Shown piece after piece: positions 52,808 through 61,372 of a stretch of 64,000 nt of DNA. The translations under genes and the position numbers were made by a program. The stretch is from Deltaproteobacteria bacterium (GTDB lineage Bacteria > Myxococcota_A > UBA9160 > JAJDAL01): assembly GCA_029261875.1 (NCBI GenBank), contig JAJDAL010000050.1, positions 1 through 64,000 on the forward strand. The letters run 5' to 3'. Position 1 is the first letter of the stretch, and the number at the start of each line of letters is the position of its first letter. Under the pieces are notes generated by a model. The model had not been told where the DNA came from. It did not search any database and saw only the letters and a list, made by a program, of their open reading frames with translations.

Positions 52808-54310
52808 TCAAACGTGAACATCAATTCCTCCCTTTGCGTACGCCCGTTGGACGTGCTGCGGCGGAGGCATAGCCGCTCGGATATCGGGCCCGAAGCCGGA
52901 GGGTCGGGAAGCGTTGCGCGCGTGGCGGTCGCCCGGAAGCGAGTGGCCGCGACTGTCGGAGTCGTTGTGGGCTTCGCCTTGCTTCTCTTCGCGCGTCTGT
53001 TCTTCGCCGGCGTCGCGATTCTGGGCCGACACTTCGAAACTGTTCATTCGCAGGTCCCGGGCCGCCAAGGCGTCGCCCAGGGCTTCTTTGTGCGTGGCGA
53101 CCAGGGCCGCGGCGCCCGGTTCGTGGGCAACCACCGAAACGTCCACGACACCGCCGCGGACCGTCACCGAAAGATCGATCTCGCCGAGCTGCGGCGGGTT
53201 CAAGCGCAGGCGCACGTTTCCGCCCCCACGTGTCGCGAGAAGCTCCGCGAAGGTGGGGACGTTCTCGGGCGTCGTGACCAGCGGTGTCGGGGCCGGCTGG
53301 CCGAGGCTCGAAGCCGTGGTCGGATGGGTTCCGGTGTGCTCCTGGGTCGGCGGCGCCACGGCGGAGAGCGAATCCGCGAAATGGTCGCCGAAGGGCGCCG
53401 TCGAAACGTTGGCATCAGCGCGGGCCGCCACTTGATTCACCACCTGTGCGAGTGCCTGGGCACTGTCGGCGGGCAAGGACGGTTCCGGCGCGGGCGCAGT
53501 CACGCGCAGCGGCGCGAGGGAATGCGAATCGCGCTCCGCCGAATCCGCCGCTTCCTGTCCCGCGCGAATCAGGTCGCGCGCAACCGAAGAGCGATCCGCT
53601 GCGTTACTGCGATTGGTGTTCTCGCGCCGGGCAATCGCCTGGGCGAGCAACTCGGCGGACCGTTCCCCCGCACTCGCGACCTGGGTTTCCGTAGTGGCTT
53701 CGCGGAGGTTCGAACGCTGTTCGAGCAATGCGCGGAGCGCCTCGGGCAGAACCGCCGGTTCACTGCGTTCGAGTTCGGGAAGGGCCAGCGTGCCGCCGGA
53801 GTTGAGTGCCGTCGGATCCGAAGGTTGCGGATTGCGCGCCGCCAGTTGGGCGCGCAGCGATTCGAGCAATCGGTTCGCCGCCACGAGCTGCTGCGGATCC
53901 AGGTCCGCGACGGCGGCCAGATCCGCTTCCGAGAGACCCGCCAGCAAGCCGGCCTGATTGTTGGCCGTCAGAGATTGAATCAGGGGCGGAACCGCCACCG
54001 GCCGGGCCACGCCGCCTTCGTCCCCATCGAACACATATTGGCCCGTCGGCAACGCGCTGTTGAATCCCAGGTTCTCGCGTGCGAGGAAGCGCTGGCGGAT
54101 CTCCGCGGCGGTTGCCTGGATCTGCGCTTCGGTCGAAACCGGCGCATCTTCCTTTGCTCCTTCGCGCTCGGGAAGCTCGCCTTCGCGAATCTCCTGAACC
54201 AGGGTGCGCTGGAACTGACCCTCGGGGGCGGGTGCCTGAGTGGGTTGCCCGGATGTGACCGCTTCGACCGCGGAGGTATCGACGATGGCGGCGAGATTCG
54301 GTTGGATCAT
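52808..54310 (-). CDS. fliK: Flagellar hook-length control protein FliK
   Basis: Export-switch ruler protein of 500 aa. The long Ala/Gln/Pro-rich N-terminal part has no fold that can be named, as usual for FliK. The conserved C-terminal domain (about 360-460) contains VRLRLNPPQLGEIDLSVTV and the segment leading to ALAARDLRMNSFEVS. The tail is rich in charged residues and His. It is placed between the motE-like gene (overlap) and flgD, the usual spot. Confidence 0.9.
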   Translation of the reverse strand: MIQPNLAAIVDTSAVEAVTSGQPTQAPAPEGQFQRTLVQEIREGELPEREGAKEDAPVSTEAQIQATAAEIRQRFLARENLGFNSALPTGQYVFDGDEGGVARPVAVPPLIQSLTANNQAGLLAGLSEADLAAVADLDPQQLVAANRLLESLRAQLAARNPQPSDPTALNSGGTLALPELERSEPAVLPEALRALLEQRSNLREATTETQVASAGERSAELLAQAIARRENTNRSNAADRSSVARDLIRAGQEAADSAERDSHSLAPLRVTAPAPEPSLPADSAQALAQVVNQVAARADANVSTAPFGDHFADSLSAVAPPTQEHTGTHPTTASSLGQPAPTPLVTTPENVPTFAELLATRGGGNVRLRLNPPQLGEIDLSVTVRGGVVDVSVVAHEPGAAALVATHKEALGDALAARDLRMNSFEVSAQNRDAGEEQTREEKQGEAHNDSDSRGHSLPGDRHARNASRPSGFGPDIRAAMPPPQHVQRAYAKGGIDVHV

Positions 54311-54858
54311 CGCTCGCCTCCCGCCCCGCTTTGCGGTCCCTCGGAAACCGACGGGATCGGGCGAGCGACCAAGCGCGAGATCACGAGCGCGCGCTCATCG
54401 GACATGAGCGAAAGGACTGCAGCGGAATCCTTGTCCTTCATTCGCGAAACGATGTGGGTCGCGAGATCGGTTTCGAGTTGCTCGAGGAGCGGCGCGGCCC
54501 GGCCCGGCGGCATCTCGGCGTACATCTTGGATAGCTTCTTGATTCGATCGCCTTCGCGTTCTTCCCACTCGGCGATCCGGCCATCGGCGGCGGCAATCGT
54601 CGTTTCGAGGCTTTCGCGAATCCCTTCCAGCTCGGCCAGACGCGCATCCAGCGTGGCCTCGCGCTCGGCGATGGAGCGTTCCCGTTCGTCCAGCTCCGCC
54701 TCGCGACGTTCCAGGGCGTGATGTCGCGACGCAACTTCCTGGAGCAAACGCACGGGCGACGCCTGTTCGGTCGCCATGTCGTCCGCCGCCCGCGCGGTGG
54801 AGACGAGGGCGAACGGCAGCAGCGCGACCGTGAGCAACCCCTGTGCGCGGCGCATCAT
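54307..54858 (-). CDS. MotE-like flagellar protein
   Basis: A 183-aa protein starting at the ATG at 54858 (GGAGGAA upstream, ATGA overlap with fliJ). A signal peptide ends near TARA (about 24), a long coiled coil rich in Glu and Arg spans about 35-110, and the C-terminal part (MYAEMPPGRAAPLLEQLETDLATHIV) resembles the MgtE N-terminal domain of MotE proteins. MotE stabilises the periplasmic motor protein MotC in rhizobia, and similar genes sit after fliJ in many flagellar operons. Export to the periplasm is predicted. Confidence 0.75.
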   Translation of the reverse strand: MMRRAQGLLTVALLPFALVSTARAADDMATEQASPVRLLQEVASRHHALERREAELDERERSIAEREATLDARLAELEGIRESLETTIAAADGRIAEWEEREGDRIKKLSKMYAEMPPGRAAPLLEQLETDLATHIVSRMKDKDSAAVLSLMSDERALVISRLVARPIPSVSEGPQSGAGGER

Positions 54859-55301
54859 CGGTTCCTCCACGCGCGCACCAGGGAACCCATTTCGTCGAGT
54901 TCGCGAATCTCACGCCGCAGCGCTTCCGCGCGGTGTTCGTCGAGTTTGTGCTCCCGGAGTTTCTCGAGCGAACGCACCCGCTGACGCGCTTCCATCATCG
55001 CTTCGCGCGCTTTGCCCGCTTTGGCGGTCAACTCCGCGGTCGTACGCTCGGCGTTGGCCGCCTGAATGAAGAGCGAGGCCACGCTGTCGGCCGTCACACT
55101 CAACAGGGCACCGTCCGCGCCCGCCTGGGCGCTCGACTCCAGGCGAGCCGCACCCAGCTTGGCATCTGCCTCGAGGCGCCGTTGCTGCAAGCGAGCCGCG
55201 TGTGCAAACCCGTCCGCCCGAACGAGCTCCGCCCGGCGCCGCTCGAGCTCATAGCTCCGCAGTCGCAGGATCGGGTCGAGGCGGAAACGGAAACCTTTCA
55301 C
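54855..55301 (-). CDS. fliJ: Flagellar export chaperone FliJ
   Basis: A 148-aa, almost wholly helical, Arg/Glu/Ala-rich protein predicted as an antiparallel coiled coil. The start KGFRFRLDPILRLRSYE is typical of FliJ, which couples the FliI ATPase to the FlhA export gate. GTG start overlapping the fliI stop (GTGA). Confidence 0.88.
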   Translation of the reverse strand: MKGFRFRLDPILRLRSYELERRRAELVRADGFAHAARLQQRRLEADAKLGAARLESSAQAGADGALLSVTADSVASLFIQAANAERTTAELTAKAGKAREAMMEARQRVRSLEKLREHKLDEHRAEALRREIRELDEMGSLVRAWRNR

Positions 55302-56632
55302 GAGCCAGCCCCCAACGCGCTGGCGAGACTCTGAAGCGATTCCTCGAGATTGACCTGTTCATCCCCGGTTTGACAGAGAAAATTGCGCAACGGGCCTTCC
55401 AGGGCCCGGGCTCGGTCGACCTCGGGATCGGAGCCACTCACATAGGCGCCCACGGAGATCAGATCCTCGGCTTTTCGATAGGTCGCGAGCACCTCGCGCG
55501 CTTGCTGGGCCAGGGCCCGATGCTCCGGCGCCACCACGTCCGGCATCACGCGCGAAACGCTGGCCAACACATCGATGGCGGGAAAGTGTCCGGCTTCCGC
55601 AAGCTCCCGCGTGAGCGAAATGTGTCCGTCGAGGATCGCGCGGGTGGCATCGGAAACGGGTTCGTTGGGATCGTCGCCTTCGACCAGAACCGTGTAGATC
55701 CCCGTAATGCTCCCGCTCCCGGTCGACGTCCCCGCACGTTCGAGCAGGCGCGGCAGCTGGCTCCAGACCGACGGCGTGTAACCGCGCGTCGTCGGCGGTT
55801 CTCCGACCGCAAGTCCGATCTCGCGCAGGGCGAGACAGAAGCGCGTCACGGAATCCATCAACAGCAGGACATGCCGCCCGCGATCCCGGAAGTCCTCCGC
55901 AATCGCGGTGGCGAGATGTGCGGCGCGCACGCGCAAGAGCGGCGCTTCGTCGCCCGTGGCCACGACCACCACCGAGTTCGCAAGTCCGTCTCCCAGATCC
56001 CGCTCGATGAACTCGCGAACCTCGCGACCGCGCTCACCCACCAAAGCGATGACGTTGACATCCGCTTCGGTATTGCGCGCGATACTTCCCAACAGCGTCG
56101 ACTTGCCCACACCACTTCCCGCGAAGATTCCCATGCGCGCGCCGCGCCCCACGGTCAACATGCCGTTGATGGCGCGAATGCCGAGATCGATCGGCTTTTC
56201 GATTCGCTCGCGGCGCAGCGGATCTTCGGGCTTGCGGTACAGGGGCACGGAGTCGGCGTGCTCGAGGGCACCCCGACCGTCGATGGGCTCACCCAATCCG
56301 TCGAGGACCCGCCCGAGACACACGTCGCCCGCGGGCACGTATTCGCGCCGATGGGACAATCGAATGCTCGCGCCGGGACCGATTCCCGAGTGATCCGCCA
56401 AGGGCATCAACAAGAAGCGGTCCTCGCGAAATCCGATTACTTCGGCCGAGAAGGCATTTCCACCGGATTCGGATTCGACTCGGCAGATCGCGCCCACGGG
56501 AACCCGCAGGCCCTCCCCTTCCAGCACGATTCCGATCAGCGAACAAACGCGCCCGTCCGCAGCCACCGGTTCGTAGCCCGCCACCCGAGCGCGACAGTTC
56601 TCGAAGAACCCCGTATCGCGGAGGTCGGTCAT
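55298..56632 (-). CDS. fliI: Flagellum-specific ATPase FliI
   Basis: Export ATPase related to F1-beta, 444 aa from the ATG at 56632. The Walker A AGSGVGKST is at about 171-179, ALVGERGREVREFIE follows, Walker B is LLLMDSVTRF, and TTRGYTPSVWSQLPRLLERAG is the type III signature region. It is located in the cytoplasm at the base of the export apparatus with FliH and FliJ. Overlaps fliH by 4 bp. Confidence 0.96.
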   Translation of the reverse strand: MTDLRDTGFFENCRARVAGYEPVAADGRVCSLIGIVLEGEGLRVPVGAICRVESESGGNAFSAEVIGFREDRFLLMPLADHSGIGPGASIRLSHRREYVPAGDVCLGRVLDGLGEPIDGRGALEHADSVPLYRKPEDPLRRERIEKPIDLGIRAINGMLTVGRGARMGIFAGSGVGKSTLLGSIARNTEADVNVIALVGERGREVREFIERDLGDGLANSVVVVATGDEAPLLRVRAAHLATAIAEDFRDRGRHVLLLMDSVTRFCLALREIGLAVGEPPTTRGYTPSVWSQLPRLLERAGTSTGSGSITGIYTVLVEGDDPNEPVSDATRAILDGHISLTRELAEAGHFPAIDVLASVSRVMPDVVAPEHRALAQQAREVLATYRKAEDLISVGAYVSGSDPEVDRARALEGPLRNFLCQTGDEQVNLEESLQSLASALGAGS

Positions 56633-57351
56633 TTGCGCCCCTCCTCGATCTCGGCGACCTGGAGCAATTCTTCGCGCACACGGCGCAAGAGTTCTTCGCG
56701 CCGCACGTCGACGTGGGTCCGGCCGACCAGCACGCGCGCATCCCCGGAGGAGAGGGTCGCGTCCGGTTGCAGGGTCACGGCGTGGGATTCGAGTAGCGCC
56801 GCGAGTTGCGTCGCATCGCCGCGAGCCAGGGTGTCGCAATCCGCGGTGCTCATGCGAAGGTCGATCTTCCCGGATTCCGGTAGGCCCTGGAGCGCGCGCT
56901 CGATGACCGGCGTGAGGGCATCGAGATCGGCCTCGATCGCGCGACCGAGGATCCGCTCGGCAATCGCGATCGCGACTTCCACCGCCTGTCGCCGTTCTTC
57001 CAGCAGATAATTTCGCCGCAGGGAATCGATCGATCGCGCGGCCTCTTCGAGAGCTTCGGTCGCCTTCTGCAAGGCATCGGCTTCCTGCCAGGGAAGCTCC
57101 GCCCGTCCCGCTTCACGTCCTTTTTCGAACGCCTCGGCGACGAGTTCTTCGGGTGTCGGCGCCGGCGGTTCTTCGGGGATCGGCAGGGCGGGCGCCTCGA
57201 TCACCGGCTCCGGCGCCTCGGCCTGTACCCCTTGCGGGAGTTCGTCGAGCGATTCCTCTGAACGCTCCCGTACGAACACCTCCGGCGCCGCGGCATCCGG
57301 GACGAAAGCGTATCCCTCCACACGGAACGGTTCCGGGTTAAACAATGACAT
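56629..57351 (-). CDS. fliH: Flagellar assembly protein FliH
   Basis: Peripheral stator of the export ATPase, 240 aa. A variable Pro/Glu-rich N-terminus (1-85) precedes the helical EAFEKGREAGRAELPWQEAD segment and a C-terminal domain with VAIAIAERILGRAIE. The final TQLAALLESHAVTLQPDATLSSGDARV resembles the FliH/V-ATPase E-subunit fold. It begins inside the end of fliG (14-bp overlap). Confidence 0.9.
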   Translation of the reverse strand: MSLFNPEPFRVEGYAFVPDAAAPEVFVRERSEESLDELPQGVQAEAPEPVIEAPALPIPEEPPAPTPEELVAEAFEKGREAGRAELPWQEADALQKATEALEEAARSIDSLRRNYLLEERRQAVEVAIAIAERILGRAIEADLDALTPVIERALQGLPESGKIDLRMSTADCDTLARGDATQLAALLESHAVTLQPDATLSSGDARVLVGRTHVDVRREELLRRVREELLQVAEIEEGRK

Positions 57352-58339
57352 CGCCCGAATCCCCCGTGTCGAGTGTCAACACGCCGTCTTCCTGGAGCCT
57401 TCGCGCCACGTCGACGATCTGCTGCTGAACGCTCTCCACTTCCGAAAGCTTCATCGGCGGCAGTAGCTCCAGGTCTTCCTTGATCTGCGCCGCGGCGCGC
57501 GAAGAAACGTTGGAGAAGATCTTGTCCCGCATCTCTTCGGTAGCGGTCTTGAGCGCCACCACGAGATCCTCGGTCGGGATCTCGCGCATGAGCGACTGCA
57601 TGCCGCGGGAATCGAGCGACACCAGGTCGTTGAAGGTGAGCATGCGTTTGCGAATCTCGCCCCCCAAGGTGGGATCCGCGTTGTCGACGCCTTCGAGAAT
57701 CGTCTGCCCCTCGGCTTTGGGCACGCGATTCAAGACCATGGCCGCGGTCTCGACACCGGTAACTCGCTGCTGGCCCTCCGGCGAGCGGCCGAACAGGCGC
57801 TCCAATCCGACCACGAGTTCGCGAATCATCGGACGCGAAATGCTCTTGAGATTCGCGACCCGCAATACGACCTCGGACCGCACCTCCTCGGGAAGGTTCG
57901 CGACGATCTCCGCCCCCCGATCAGGCTCCAGCTGGGAGACCACCAACGCGATGGTCTGCGGATGCTCACTCGAAAGGTTCTGGGCAATGAAACGCGGCGC
58001 ATAGGGGCGGAGCGCCCAATCGATGCGCTTCTCTGCTTCGCTGAAGATCTCGAGGGTTCGGTTTCCGCGCGTGCGATCCAGATGTTTCTCGATCAACTTG
58101 ACAGCGCGTTCCCGCCCGCCGGTGATGGCATCCTCGCGCCGGCGGATCGTGTCGCGAAACTCCATCAAGACCTGATCCTTGAGATCCGGCTGCACTTCCT
58201 GCATGCGATCGACCGCCTGCAAGACTTCTTCGACCTCGTTGTCTTCGAGTTCATCGAGGAAGGTGCTCGCCATGGCCTCGGGGAGCGCCAGGATCAAGAT
58301 TGCGGCCTTTTCGGAGCCTGTGAGTCGTTCGAGCTGCAT
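57338..58339 (-). CDS. fliG: Flagellar motor switch protein FliG
   Basis: C-ring protein contacting FliF and the stator, 333 aa. The N-terminal LTGSEKAAILILAL, the middle-domain EHPQTIALVVSQLEPDRGAEIVANLP (EHPQ motif) and the C-terminal MLTFNDLVSLDSRGMQSLMREI with the torque-helix charged residues are all present. Standard length. Confidence 0.97.
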   Translation of the reverse strand: MQLERLTGSEKAAILILALPEAMASTFLDELEDNEVEEVLQAVDRMQEVQPDLKDQVLMEFRDTIRRREDAITGGRERAVKLIEKHLDRTRGNRTLEIFSEAEKRIDWALRPYAPRFIAQNLSSEHPQTIALVVSQLEPDRGAEIVANLPEEVRSEVVLRVANLKSISRPMIRELVVGLERLFGRSPEGQQRVTGVETAAMVLNRVPKAEGQTILEGVDNADPTLGGEIRKRMLTFNDLVSLDSRGMQSLMREIPTEDLVVALKTATEEMRDKIFSNVSSRAAAQIKEDLELLPPMKLSEVESVQQQIVDVARRLQEDGVLTLDTGDSGDVIV

Positions 58340-58343
58340 ACGC

Positions 58344-59978
58344 CTAGTTCTGTCCGATCCAGTTGCGCAGGATCTTCACGGTGTCGTCGGAATGTTCCGA
58401 GGCCACGAGGCTCACCTCGCCCTCGATTCCCTCTTCGGACATGTCTCTTGCACGAGCCGCGATCTCGCGTTCGAGGTCGTCGGGCGTAATGAGTTCCGCT
58501 TCGAGTTCTTCCGCGGTTGCGGGCGCGACGCTTCCGCCACTCGTCAAGCCGAGGGCCGCCAGCATCGGGCGCACGACGTAGAGTCCAAACAGCATCACTG
58601 CGGCGAGCAGCGCCAGCTGGCGCACCACGGTCGAAACGACGCCGAGCAGTTCCGGATCGAACCAACCGGGTTCCTCCAGCGCGATCATCTGGAAAGGAGC
58701 GCTGGTAATCGTCAACTCATCACCGCGGTCGGCATCGAAGCCCACCGCCTGCTTGACGAGCTTCTCGAATCCCAGGATCTCTTCATCGTTCCACGGGATG
58801 AATGCACCCGGGGCGGCTTCCGCTTCACCCTCTTGCGCGCCCTCGCCCGCGTCGGGTCCGGCCCCGACGGGCGCGGTCTTCCCGTCCAGCAGAACCGCTA
58901 CGGACAGGCGTTGAATGGAACCCGAGGGTGCCACGGAATGGGTCACGGTCTTGCTGATTTCGTAGTTGATGGTTTCCGTTTGCTTCGAAGACGCCGTAAC
59001 CGTGTCCGGTGCGAGATCGACGAGATCCGGCGTATTGGCCGCCGCACCGGGTACGCCACCGACTTCGCCCAGGCGTTCGCTGGAGCTTTCGGTTTGAACC
59101 TGCTCGCTGCGCGCCACCTGGGACTCGGGGTCGTAGCGTTCTTCGGTGGATTCGGATTCGGTCCAATCGAGGTCCGCTCGCACCTCGGCGACCACGCGTC
59201 CGAATCCGACGGTCTTTTCCAGTAGCGACGTGATGCGTTGACTCAGGTCGTCTTCCACGCGCTGCTGATAGGCGAGTGCACCCGACGTTGCGCGGGGTCC
59301 GGTCCCTTCCTCGCCCTGGGGCGCCAGCATGCGGCCGCGATCGTCCACGACCGTGATGCGGCTCGGGTCGAGCCCCTCGACACTCGAAGCCACCAGATGA
59401 ACGACGGACTTGGCCTGTTCGGGGTCCAGGTCCTGGCCCGGGCGCAATTCCACCACGACGGATGCACTGGCCTGTTTCTTCGCGTCGCGCAAGAATCCCG
59501 AGCGATCGGGAATCGCAATCTGAACCCGGCTGCGAACCACCGCGTCGATCTTCTCGATACTGCGCTCGAGTTCCCCCTGGAGTCCCCGGCGATAGTTCAC
59601 TCGATGCACGAAGTCCGTGACGCCAAACCCTTGACGGTCAAAGATTTCGAACCCCGGCGAGCCACCCAAGGGGAGCCCCTTGGCGGCCACCTGAAGCCGC
59701 GTGTCGTACAGCGCGTCGCTGGGCACCAGGATCGAGGTCCCCTCTTCGTCCAAGCGGTAGGGAATGTTGTCGGCTTGGAGCGCCTGCGTGATCTGGCCGG
59801 CCTCGTTGTCCGTCAGTCCGCGGTAGAGCATCTTGTACTCGGTGCCGCCGGCGCTGATGGCCAGATACAGGAAGAACGCCAGGGACCCGACCGCGGTCGC
59901 GGCGATCGCGACCTTCTGCTGATACGGGAGCGCCCGCGCCTGCTCGACTAGCTGTAGCCACCATTCTCGATCGGGCAT
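58344..59978 (-). CDS. fliF: Flagellar MS-ring protein FliF
   Basis: Inner-membrane ring protein of 544 aa. Two membrane segments lie near 24-44 and 435-460, flanking the periplasmic domains with YRGLTDNEAGQITQALQADNIPY and SRVQIAIPDRSGFLRDAKKQASASVVVEL. The C-terminal tail that binds FliG is present (DDTVKILRNWIGQN). The gene ends 4 bp before fliG. Confidence 0.97.
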   Translation of the reverse strand: MPDREWWLQLVEQARALPYQQKVAIAATAVGSLAFFLYLAISAGGTEYKMLYRGLTDNEAGQITQALQADNIPYRLDEEGTSILVPSDALYDTRLQVAAKGLPLGGSPGFEIFDRQGFGVTDFVHRVNYRRGLQGELERSIEKIDAVVRSRVQIAIPDRSGFLRDAKKQASASVVVELRPGQDLDPEQAKSVVHLVASSVEGLDPSRITVVDDRGRMLAPQGEEGTGPRATSGALAYQQRVEDDLSQRITSLLEKTVGFGRVVAEVRADLDWTESESTEERYDPESQVARSEQVQTESSSERLGEVGGVPGAAANTPDLVDLAPDTVTASSKQTETINYEISKTVTHSVAPSGSIQRLSVAVLLDGKTAPVGAGPDAGEGAQEGEAEAAPGAFIPWNDEEILGFEKLVKQAVGFDADRGDELTITSAPFQMIALEEPGWFDPELLGVVSTVVRQLALLAAVMLFGLYVVRPMLAALGLTSGGSVAPATAEELEAELITPDDLEREIAARARDMSEEGIEGEVSLVASEHSDDTVKILRNWIGQN

Positions 59979-59981
59979 GAC

Positions 59982-60272
59982 TTAAACCTGAATCCTTAGA
60001 ATTTCTTGGTACGCCTCGAGCATTCGATTTCGAAGCGTCAGCAAATACCGCAGCGAACTCTCGGCGCGCGTGACCGAAAGCACGCCTTCGAGGACGTCGC
60101 CTTCGCCGCGAGCGATCTCGCTCGTCTGGAATTCGGCGTCCTTCTGAGTCGCATTGGCGCGTTCGATGGCCCCTTGAATCAGTTCCGCAAAACCCAGCGC
60201 TTTCGGCGAAGCGGGTTTCTTGGCGTCTTCGTCAAAGGGATTCAAACCCGGTGTAAGGGATTGGATGTCCAT
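59982..60272 (-). CDS. fliE: Flagellar hook-basal body protein FliE
   Basis: Small rod/MS-ring junction protein, 96 aa. The conserved FAELIQGAIERANATQ and the C-terminal SLRYLLTLRNRMLEAYQEILRIQV match FliE. Located between flgC and fliF, as in most flgBC-fliE operons. Confidence 0.95.
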   Translation of the reverse strand: MDIQSLTPGLNPFDEDAKKPASPKALGFAELIQGAIERANATQKDAEFQTSEIARGEGDVLEGVLSVTRAESSLRYLLTLRNRMLEAYQEILRIQV

Positions 60273-60274
60273 CG

Positions 60275-60703
60275 TTAACGACCGATCTGAATCGTGGCTT
60301 CGCCCATCGAGCGGACTTTCCGCATGATGACGAGGTTGGATTCATAAGCGCGACTGGCGTTCATCACGTTCGTCATTTCCTCGACGACGTTGACGCGCGG
60401 ATAGAAGACCATGCCCTGCGCGTTGGCATCCGGATGTCCGGGTTCGTGGCGCGCGATCGGAGGACGTCGGTCCTGCTCGATGCGCGGCGTGTTCACCGCC
60501 TGCATGGCGCGGTCGAGCCGATTGCCGAACGGGCCCGCCACGGGCGAGGGACGGAACACGGGGTCGCGGCGCCGGTAGGGCCCCCCTTCCGGTGTACGCG
60601 TGGTATTTGCATTGGCGAGGTTCGAAGCCGCCGCCGTCATGCGGATGCGTTGGGCCACCAGGCCCGACACCGCGATGTCGCTTATATCACCAAAGCCGCC
60701 CAT
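60275..60703 (-). CDS. flgC: Flagellar proximal rod protein FlgC
   Basis: Rod subunit of 142 aa. The axial-family N-terminus (IRMTAAASNLANANTTRTPEGGPYRRRDPVF) and C-terminal NVVEEMTNVMNASRAYESNLVIM are standard. It starts 7 bp after flgB and ends 2 bp before fliE. Confidence 0.96.
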   Translation of the reverse strand: MGGFGDISDIAVSGLVAQRIRMTAAASNLANANTTRTPEGGPYRRRDPVFRPSPVAGPFGNRLDRAMQAVNTPRIEQDRRPPIARHEPGHPDANAQGMVFYPRVNVVEEMTNVMNASRAYESNLVIMRKVRSMGEATIQIGR

Positions 60704-60710
60704 CTACTCT

Positions 60711-61097
60711 CTACCCCTCACCGCTGATCGCGGTTCGCGTCAAACCGAACAAACGCGAGATCAAGGCCGCCTGGTCCCCGTAGGCGCCCGAGTTGCGGGA
60801 CATATGAATCAGTTCTCGATCGAGCTCGACGCCGTTTCGATCCGGTGTCGTTCCGCGCGGTCCGAGTTCGACCTGGTATCCCCCTTCGGAGAAATCTGCG
60901 ATCGGGAAATGCTTGGGATGCGTGCTGCGCATCAACCCGAGCTTGTCATCGAGGAGAGACGGAAAGGCGAGGTCGCGTCTGCGGTAACCGGGCGTATCCG
61001 CATTCGCGATGTTGCCCGCCAAGACGGCGCCTCGGGTCTGACGAAATCGCAATGCGCCTTCCAAAAGCGGGATCGCATCACCAAAGATTCCGGACAT
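60711..61097 (-). CDS. flgB: Flagellar proximal rod protein FlgB
   Basis: First gene of the operon, 128 aa. LEGALRFRQTRGAVLAGNIANADTPGYRRRDLAF is the rod-protein N-terminus and LDRELIHMSRNSGAYGDQAALISR the conserved C-terminal part. The ATG at 61097 has GGAAGGG upstream; the sigma-54 promoter lies about 30 bp further up. Confidence 0.96.
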   Translation of the reverse strand: MSGIFGDAIPLLEGALRFRQTRGAVLAGNIANADTPGYRRRDLAFPSLLDDKLGLMRSTHPKHFPIADFSEGGYQVELGPRGTTPDRNGVELDRELIHMSRNSGAYGDQAALISRLFGLTRTAISGEG

Positions 61098-61126
61098 GTT
61101 TCCACCCTTCCAAACAGGGAAATCCA

Positions 61127-61154
61127 GGACCTCCTAGAGCAAGGCGTGTGCCAG
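61127..61154 (-). promoter_or_regulatory. Sigma-54 promoter of the flgB operon
   Basis: On the minus strand TGGCACACGCCTTGCT, with the invariant GG at 61152-61151 and GC at 61140-61139, exactly 10 bp apart, a near-perfect -24/-12 element. The start of transcription is expected near 61127, 30 bp before the flgB ATG. Confidence 0.85.
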
Positions 61155-61243
61155 GGCGAAAAACGCCCCCTTGCGTCCTCTCGGCGCGTTTCGGCGCCGT
61201 TCGTGTTTCGAATCGGGGAATGGGCTTTTCAGACTGGAAGCGT

Positions 61244-61262
61244 CGAGTGGCAGATTTTTCCG
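61244..61262. promoter_or_regulatory. Candidate enhancer element, proximal copy
   Basis: CGAGTGGCAGATTTTTCCG. It is the reverse complement (17 of 19 positions) of the element at 61319-61337. It lies about 126 bp upstream of the predicted flgB transcription start, a normal distance for binding of a sigma-54 activator. Confidence 0.65.
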
Positions 61263-61318
61263 GTCGGGCCCGAATCCCCCCGCGACGATCGAAGCGAAAC
61301 GGCGCCGCAGGGGGAGAT

Positions 61319-61337
61319 CGGAAAATACTGCCACTCG
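61319..61337. promoter_or_regulatory. Candidate enhancer element, distal copy
   Basis: CGGAAAATACTGCCACTCG, inverted relative to the proximal copy; the centres are 75 bp apart (about seven helical turns), so both faces would align. About 200 bp upstream of the predicted flgB transcription start. Confidence 0.65.
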
Positions 61338-61372
61338 GGGGAAACCCTGAGGGGACGAAGACGCAGGGCCCG

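Noticed and set aside
61338..61372. CCCTG...CAGGG-TTT after the flagellar regulator as a terminator
   Set aside because: A 5-bp stem with a loop of about 14 nt and three Ts is not convincing.
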